From an uncultured Porphyromonadaceae bacterium (GTDB lineage: Bacteria; Bacteroidota; Bacteroidia; Bacteroidales; Muribaculaceae): a stretch of 11,985 nt of DNA. Positions 1 to 4,961 of this stretch are shown one piece after another. The DNA lies in assembly GCA_947166165.1 (NCBI GenBank), contig CAMVDK010000079.1:1-11985 (forward strand), read 5' to 3'. The notes beneath the pieces are model-generated. The model was not told the DNA's origin and did no database searches. It worked only from the letters and a program-made list of their open reading frames with translations. Within the stretch, counting starts at the first letter, position 1. Each line of letters starts with the position of its first letter. The position numbers were made by a program, and so were the translations under genes.

Positions 1-947
1 AGAGCCTTGTCCACCTGCTTGTCGGTGCGGATGGCTTCGGCGAAAGGCACGAGCACCATCTCGCTATTGCGGAGCCCCACCATCACGTTGCGCTGCCCTT
101 GCAAGAGGGCCTTGACGGCTCCGTGGCCTACGACGGTGGCCAGGATGCGGTCGAATGCGTTGGGACGGCCGCCACGCTGTAGATGGCCTAGGATGGAAAC
201 GCGCACGTCGAACTCCGGGAACTCGTTGCGCACACGCTTGGCGTAGTGCATGGCGCCATGGGTGGGACTCTCGGTGACGATGACGATGCACGACTTTTTA
301 GACTTGCGTATGCCGCGCTTCATGAACAGGGCGAGCTGGTCGACATCGGTCACGTCTTCGGGAATGATGGCCGCCTCGCATCCGCCGGCTATGGCGGCGT
401 TCTGCGCCAGGAAGCCCGCGTTGCGCCCCATCACCTCGACGAAGAAGATGCGCTCGTGGCTCGTGGCCGTGTCGCGGATGCGGTCCACACACTCGGTGAT
501 GGTGTCGAGCGTGGTGTTGAAGCCGATGGTGGCGTCGGTGCCGTAGAGGTCGTTGTCGATGGTGCCTGGCAGGCCCACGCAGCACACGTCGTGCTTGCGC
601 GCGAACTCCATGGCCCCCGTGAGCGAGCCGTTGCCGCCAATCACCACCAGCGCATCGATTTGGTGCATTTTCATGTTCTCGTAGGCCTGTTGCATGCCCT
701 CGTCGGTGGTGAAGCGCTGCGAGCGGGCGGTGCGCAGCATGGTGCCGCCGCGCATGATGATGCCGCTCACGTCCTCGGTGGTCAAATCGCGGATGTCGTT
801 GTTGATCAGCCCCTCGTAGCCACGATAGATGCCTTTCACCTTCAGTCCGTTGCCCAGTGCCACGCGCGTCACGGCGCGGATGGCGGCGTTCATGCCCGGC
901 GCATCGCCTCCCGAGGTGAGCACGCCAATTGTCTTGATGTCTGCCAT
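1..947 (-). CDS. pfkA: ATP-dependent 6-phosphofructokinase, C-terminus cut by window edge
   Basis: Cytoplasmic enzyme that phosphorylates fructose 6-phosphate to fructose 1,6-bisphosphate, the committed step of glycolysis. The frame is open from the ATG at 947 to base 1, giving 315 complete residues; family members run about 320-330, so only a short tail is missing. Visible motifs are the nucleotide loop TSGGDAPGMN (11-20), TAR (73-75), GGNGS (104-108), PGTIDND (127-133, with the catalytic Asp131), the sugar-binding VEVMGRNAG (170-178) and GHLQRGGRP (254-262). Gly107 and Gly128 match the E. coli Gly104/Gly124 pair that marks ATP rather than pyrophosphate use. The Asp normally found in GGDGS, a Mg-binding residue in E. 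coli PfkA (Asp103), is Asn106 here. It is transcribed away from the metal ATPase gene behind it, with its own likely promoter near 1074-1106. The family assignment is firm; activity is less certain because of Asn106. Confidence 0.95.
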   Translation of the reverse strand, partial: MADIKTIGVLTSGGDAPGMNAAIRAVTRVALGNGLKVKGIYRGYEGLINNDIRDLTTEDVSGIIMRGGTMLRTARSQRFTTDEGMQQAYENMKMHQIDALVVIGGNGSLTGAMEFARKHDVCCVGLPGTIDNDLYGTDATIGFNTTLDTITECVDRIRDTATSHERIFFVEVMGRNAGFLAQNAAIAGGCEAAIIPEDVTDVDQLALFMKRGIRKSKKSCIVIVTESPTHGAMHYAKRVRNEFPEFDVRVSILGHLQRGGRPNAFDRILATVVGHGAVKALLQGQRNVMVGLRNSEMVLVPFAEAIRTDKQVDKA

Positions 948-1073
948 AGTTATTTGGAATTATATCGTAATCGGTTGTTGCCAGTGCCACACATGAGCTG
1001 CCACGACACCCTGCGCGGCCGCACGAGCGCGCGGCGCATCATGTTGATGACCATCGACGATGATTTCATGCCG

Positions 1074-1106
1074 CAAAGTTAGTGAAAAATCCGCTCACCA
1101 CAGCAA
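1074..1106 (-). promoter_or_regulatory. Candidate Bacteroidetes promoter for pfkA
   Basis: Read on the minus strand, TAACTTTG (1081-1074) fits the Bacteroidetes -7 consensus TAnnTTTG. A TTG (1106-1104) lies upstream after a 22-base spacer, slightly longer than the usual 19-21. It would give a leader of about 120 bases, which contains a GC-rich inverted-repeat stretch near 1010-1040. The -33 element is weak, so this is a moderate call. Confidence 0.4.
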
Positions 1107-1145
1107 CGCATTTCGCAGAATCTGCAACCCATCATGCAGAAAGGT

Positions 1146-3164
1146 TCACTTTTTCCGGATGGCGTTGAGCACTGCGAGCACCGTGACACCCACATCGGCA
1201 AACACGGCCATCCACATCGTGGCCAGCCCTGCTGCGGCGAGCACAAGCACGGCCACCTTGACACCGATGGCCAGCACCACGTTCTGGCGGGCGATGGCCA
1301 GCGTGCGGCGGGCGATGCCGATGGCTGAGGCCACCTTGACGGGGTCGTCGTCCATGAGCACCACGTCGGCGGCCTCGATGGCGGCGTCGCTGCCCAGTCC
1401 GCCCATGGCGATGCCCACATCGGCACGCGCCAGCACCGGGGCGTCGTTGATGCCGTCGCCCACCATGGCCAACGTGCGTCCCGGCTCGCGCTCGGCTAGC
1501 AGACGCTCCACGTGGGCAGCCTTGTCGGCCGGCAGCAGACCGGCGTGGCAGTCGGTAAGCCCCAGCTGCGCGGCCACCTCGGCCGCCGCCTCGGCACCGT
1601 CGCCGGTGAGCATCACCGTGCGGCCCACCCCCATCGCGCGCAGGTCGGCAAGGGCCTGGGCACTGGTGGGCTTCACCTGGTCGGTGATCACGATGTGGCC
1701 CGCATAAGCCCCCTCGATGGCCACATGGACCACCGTGGCGCTCTGGTGGGCGCATTGCTCGCAGTCGGCAATCGATATCCCCAAGTCACGCATCAACGCC
1801 AGTCCTCCCACGGCAACGCGCTCGGTGCCCACCAGGGCGGTGATGCCCCGTCCGGGCAGCTCCTCCACCTCGGTCACTTGGCAGCCGTCGGTGGCCTCGT
1901 CGGGGAAGGCGTCGCGCAGCGCGGCTCCGATGGGATGGGTGCTGAAATGCTCCACATGGGCGGCCAGATGCAGCAGCCGGCGCTCGGCGCACTGCTCGGG
2001 ATGCACGGCACTGACGGCAAACCGGCCTCGGGTCAGGGTGCCCGTCTTGTCGAACACCACCGTGCCCACCTGGGCCAGCGCATCGATGAAGTTAGCCCCC
2101 TTGACCAAGATGCCCCGGCGCGAGGCAGCCCCGATGCCGCTGAAGAACGTGAGCGGCACGCTGATCACCAGCGCACACGGACACGACACCACCAGGAACA
2201 TCAGCGCCCGGTAGAGCCACGTGGCAAAGGTGTCGGCAAAGTGACCCGACAGCAGCGGCGGCAGCACGGCCAGCAGCAGCGCGGCCACGACCACCACGGG
2301 CGTGTAGACCCGGGCAAAGCGTGTGATGAACGCCTCGCTGCGCGACTTGCGCGAATCAGCATTCTCCACCAGTTCCAAGATGCGCGTCGCGGTGCTCTCG
2401 CCATAGCTCTTGGTGACCCGCACACGGAGCACCCCGGAGCCATTCACGCACCCCGACACCACCTCGTCGCCCACGCCCACGGCACGCGGCATCGCCTCGC
2501 CGGTGAGAGCCACGGTGTCGAGGGCCGACGTGCCGGTGAGCACCACCCCGTCGAGCGGCACACGGTCGCCGGCACGCAGCACGATGGTCTCGCCCACGGC
2601 CACACTCTCGGGAGCCACATCGGCCACCAGGCCTTCACGCTCCACGCGCGCCACATCGGGGCGAATCGCCATCAAGTGGGCTATGCTCCGGCGGCTCTGC
2701 CCCTCGGCATAGCCCTCGAAGAGTTCGCCCACTTCAAAGAAGAGCATCACCGCCACAGCCTCGGCCATCTGCGGCTCGGCACCGGGCAGGAAGCCGATGC
2801 ACAGCGCGCCTATGGTGGCCACCGACATGAGCAGGTGCTCGTCGAAGGCATGGCCGTGAGCCATCCCTTCGGCCGCCTCGCGCAGGGTGCCGTGCCCCAC
2901 CAGCAGATAGGGCACCAGATACACCAGAAGCAACTGCCACACGGGCAACTCGAAGCGGTGCTCCACCACCATGGCCCCGGCCAGCAGCACAAGGGTGGCC
3001 ACAATCAGCCCCAACTTCACGCGCAGGTTGCCGTGCTCGTCGTGGTGATGCTCGTGTTCGTGATGATGCTCATGATTGTGATGATGTCCATGGTCGTGAT
3101 GGCAGCCGCAATGGCTATGCCTCTGGGCCGACCCGCAGCCGCATGATTCGTTATGCTTTTCCAT
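1146..3164 (-). CDS. P1B-type heavy-metal exporting ATPase (Zn/Cd/Pb class)
   Basis: Inner-membrane pump of the ZntA/CadA family that uses ATP to export soft divalent metals. The ATG at 3164 gives 672 residues; an in-frame upstream start at 3260 would run through the promoter and add unconserved sequence. Residues 1-45 hold 18 His and 4 Cys and replace the usual HMA domain; no GMxCxxC motif is seen. In order come paired membrane segments (about 50-90 and 110-147), the actuator loop with TGE (221-223), the CPC metal site (328-330), the phosphorylation motif DKTGT (372-376), the nucleotide-domain HP pair (410-411), GDGINDAP (569-576), and a final membrane pair with Lys636 and Asp657. That Lys and the DxGxT motif of the last helix are typical of the Zn/Cd/Pb subclass. 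The neighbouring genes are not metal-related and no regulator is adjacent. The family is very sure; the exact metal is inferred. Confidence 0.95.
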   Translation of the reverse strand: MEKHNESCGCGSAQRHSHCGCHHDHGHHHNHEHHHEHEHHHDEHGNLRVKLGLIVATLVLLAGAMVVEHRFELPVWQLLLVYLVPYLLVGHGTLREAAEGMAHGHAFDEHLLMSVATIGALCIGFLPGAEPQMAEAVAVMLFFEVGELFEGYAEGQSRRSIAHLMAIRPDVARVEREGLVADVAPESVAVGETIVLRAGDRVPLDGVVLTGTSALDTVALTGEAMPRAVGVGDEVVSGCVNGSGVLRVRVTKSYGESTATRILELVENADSRKSRSEAFITRFARVYTPVVVVAALLLAVLPPLLSGHFADTFATWLYRALMFLVVSCPCALVISVPLTFFSGIGAASRRGILVKGANFIDALAQVGTVVFDKTGTLTRGRFAVSAVHPEQCAERRLLHLAAHVEHFSTHPIGAALRDAFPDEATDGCQVTEVEELPGRGITALVGTERVAVGGLALMRDLGISIADCEQCAHQSATVVHVAIEGAYAGHIVITDQVKPTSAQALADLRAMGVGRTVMLTGDGAEAAAEVAAQLGLTDCHAGLLPADKAAHVERLLAEREPGRTLAMVGDGINDAPVLARADVGIAMGGLGSDAAIEAADVVLMDDDPVKVASAIGIARRTLAIARQNVVLAIGVKVAVLVLAAAGLATMWMAVFADVGVTVLAVLNAIRKK

Positions 3165-3185
3165 ATTCAAATCGTATTTTTGCCG

Positions 3186-3193
3186 CAAAGTTA
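3186..3193 (-). promoter_or_regulatory. Candidate -7 element for the metal ATPase gene
   Basis: TAACTTTG on the minus strand fits the Bacteroidetes -7 consensus and lies 21 bases before the ATG at 3164. The 13-base stretch around it (3181-3193) is identical to the one at the pfkA promoter. I see no convincing -33 TTTG at the normal distance, so the call rests on the -7 element and its position. Confidence 0.4.
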
Positions 3194-3290
3194 AGGTCAA
3201 ACATCGCTCCACTCTCCCATCTGCCCCGAAAAATCCATCATCTTTGCAACCTAGTCGCATCTTCGTGCCATTCTATTCGGGATTTTTCAG

Positions 3291-3298
3291 TACTTTTG
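3291..3298 (+). promoter_or_regulatory. Candidate -7 element for the sanA-like gene
   Basis: TACTTTTG fits TAnnTTTG and lies 56 bases before the ATG at 3355, in the 190-base divergent gap shared with the metal ATPase gene. No good -33 match is visible 19-21 bases upstream. Confidence 0.4.
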
Positions 3299-3354
3299 CA
3301 CGGTGATGGCCGATGCCGCATCAGCCTCACTGATTCATCTCAAATGTTTAGACC

Positions 3355-4001
3355 ATGAAGCGTGTTTTCAAGTCCTTGTTCAAATGGACAAGCATCGCCG
3401 TTGCTGTGTGTGCAGTGGTGTGCCTGGTGTGCAACCTGGTGGTGCTGCACGCCAGCCGGGGGCGGCTCTACGACCGCGTGGCCGACGTGCCGCACCGCCA
3501 CACCGCCCTTCTGCTGGGCACCAACCGCATCAGCCGCTGGGGCGGACCCAACCCCTACTACTACAACCGCATCGACACCATGGCCGCGCTCTTTCATGCC
3601 GGCAAGGTGGACCGCATCATCGTCAGCGGCGAGAACAGCACCGCCAGCTACAACGAGCCTACATGATGCGCGCCGACCTGGTGAGCCGGGGAGTGCCCGA
3701 CAGCGTGATCCATGCCGACTATGCCGGACGGCGCACGCTCGACTCGGTGGTGCGGGCACACGAAATCTTCGGCCAGGACAGCCTGCTGGTGGTCTCGCAG
3801 CAGTTCCACAACGAGCGGGCGCTCTTTCTGGCGCGGGTCCACGGCGTCGACGCCATCGGCATGAACTGCGGCAACTGGCGACGCGGATGGCTGGCCCTGC
3901 ACATGATGGGCCGCGAGGCGCTCGCACGCACCAAGGCAGTGATGGATGTGGTGGCCGGCAAGCGTCCGCAAATCGGCGGCGGGCGCATCGACATCGATTG
4001 A
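3355..4001 (+). pseudogene. SanA/YdcF-like (DUF218) membrane-anchored protein, frameshifted
   Basis: Homologue of the SanA/ElyC/YdcF family, whose members sit in the inner membrane with the DUF218 domain outside and affect envelope barrier function. The first frame (3355-3666) encodes a cytoplasmic start, a membrane segment (about 11-32), LLLGT (52-56), the YYYNRID box (68-74), GKVDRIIVSGEN (83-94) and SYNEP (98-102), then stops. The second frame resumes at 3660 with YMMRADLVSRGVP, DYAGRRTLDSVVRA, VVSQQFHNERALFLA and a basic tail to the TGA at 3999-4001. Joining the two frames matches E. coli SanA closely across the break (YNEP/MTMRKDL, DYAGFRTLDSIVR). Adding one base at 3658-3660 restores a 215-residue protein. 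Loss of a C from a CCC run would explain it. Because both halves look well preserved, the break is either very recent or a sequencing/assembly error; a programmed frameshift is not suggested by any slippery heptamer I can see. Confidence 0.85.
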
Positions 4002-4081
4002 ACCTGAAGCGAGGGCATGGCACGTCCATCACGATGTGCCGAATGGGGGCCGTTGGTCGGTGATTGGAGGCGATTGGTCGA

Positions 4082-4110
4082 TTGGATGAGTGAAGGCCTT
4101 TTAACCTTTG
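4082..4110 (+). promoter_or_regulatory. Weak candidate promoter before the small secreted protein gene
   Basis: AACCTTTG (4103-4110) is one mismatch from TAnnTTTG, and a TTG (4082-4084) sits 18 bases upstream. The leader would be about 80 bases. Just upstream, 4052-4087 holds four loose copies of a (G)ATTGG motif. Confidence 0.25.
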
Positions 4111-4197
4111 GCCCTTTTCTTCGTCATAGTGACAAAGAAACTCAATTGCAATTTATAGAACCCACCTCAATTATTCACCATCTAAACATCAAGAACT

Positions 4198-4836
4198 ATG
4201 AAACGCTTCATCATCACCCTCGTCGCTGCCGTGGCCGTCATGGCATCGGCCAGCGCAATGAGCTACAGCCAGGCCCGCGAGCAGGCACTGTTCCTGACCG
4301 ACAAGATGGCCTACGAGCTGGCATTGACCGACGACCAGTACAACGCCGCCTACGAGATCAACCTCGACTACATCCTGAACGTGGAAGCCGTCGGCGACCT
4401 CTACGGCACCTACTGGACGCGCCGCAACAGCGAACTGAGCTACGTGCTCACCGCGGCGCAGTACCGCGCCTTCACGGCCGCAAACTACTTCTACCGTCCC
4501 ATCACGTGGACGAGCAACCGGTTCCGCTTCGTAATCTACGACCGCTATGCCAAGGGGCGCTACTACCGCGCCGCGCCTCCGGGCTACCAGACCTACAAGG
4601 GCGGCAACCGCTACTACGACAACAGCCCCTACCGTGGCCGCACCTTCGACGGACACAGCAACGCCGCCGGCAATGTGCACGGAGCGCCGCACGGCACAGT
4701 GGGAAGCCGGCCCGCAGCTCCTCAATCGGGCACCATTCACGGAGGAGGTCCCGCCCGCAAGCCCGACACTGGCACCATGACCAAAAAGCAGGCCGTGAAC
4801 CAGGGCAAGACCAACATGGCTGGCCGCCGCCACTGA
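4198..4836 (+). CDS. Small secreted protein with LTxxQ-like motifs, function unknown
   Basis: A 212-residue exported protein. Residues 1-20 form a signal peptide with a clean ASA cleavage site, after which the mature chain begins MSYSQAREQA. Two LTxxQ-like motifs, LTDDQYNAAY (43-52) and LTAAQYRAF (85-93), recall the periplasmic Spy/CpxP-type helical proteins, but the similarity is short and I do not claim that family. The middle (about 95-130) is aromatic, and residues about 120-212 form a low-complexity tail rich in Tyr, Gly, Pro, His, Arg and Lys with repeated RYY/YRG patterns. Similar proteins with the same start (signal peptide, then MSY..AR..A.FLTDKMAYEL) are, to my knowledge, common in Bacteroidales and uncharacterised. 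It stands alone, convergent with the large secreted protein gene. That it is exported is well supported; its role, perhaps envelope stress or surface binding, is only a guess. Confidence 0.85.
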   Translation: MKRFIITLVAAVAVMASASAMSYSQAREQALFLTDKMAYELALTDDQYNAAYEINLDYILNVEAVGDLYGTYWTRRNSELSYVLTAAQYRAFTAANYFYRPITWTSNRFRFVIYDRYAKGRYYRAAPPGYQTYKGGNRYYDNSPYRGRTFDGHSNAAGNVHGAPHGTVGSRPAAPQSGTIHGGGPARKPDTGTMTKKQAVNQGKTNMAGRRH

Positions 4837-4871
4837 GCCGGCACACCACTAGCCAGCCCTCCCCTATCGGA

Positions 4872-4916
4872 CACACCGATGGCGCGTCGCAAAAGACTGC
4901 GGCGCGCCATCCTGTG
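4872..4916. terminator. Strong hairpin between convergent genes, likely bidirectional terminator
   Basis: GATGGCGCGTCGCA (4878-4891) pairs with TGCGGCGCGCCATC (4898-4911) over 14 positions with one G-T pair around a 6-base loop. CACA (4872-4875) and TGTG (4913-4916) extend the stem past a small internal loop. It lies between the stop codons of two converging genes. No long T tract follows on either side. A second, smaller stem of two GCCGGC copies (4927-4932 and 4941-4946) follows, with TTTA after it on the plus strand. Confidence 0.6.
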
Positions 4917-4961
4917 CCATATCACTGCCGGCCGAGTGGAGCCGGCTTTACATTCAGGTGA

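Noticed and set aside
298..990. Minus-strand open frame overlapping pfkA in another frame
   Set aside because: Arg/His-rich shadow; the phosphofructokinase frame carries all family motifs.
1082..1145. Terminator after the metal ATPase gene
   Set aside because: Only short stems such as GCAGA/TCTGC with no usable loop are visible, so I could not support one.
3040..3110. Simple-sequence repeat in the plus strand (GTGATG-like)
   Set aside because: It is explained by the His/Glu-rich coding region of the metal ATPase on the other strand.
1512..3146. Long plus-strand open frame antisense to the metal ATPase
   Set aside because: It is the mirror of a well-supported gene in GC-rich DNA, has Gln/His/Gly-rich composition typical of shadow frames and shows no family motif.
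3165..3260. Upstream start for the metal ATPase at 3260
   Set aside because: The extension would be translated through the likely -7 element and shows no conserved sequence.
4017..4961. Plus-strand open frame spanning the small secreted protein gene
   Set aside because: Its product is Arg/Pro/His/Gln-rich and it crosses both the promoter region and the terminator hairpin; the other frame has a signal peptide.
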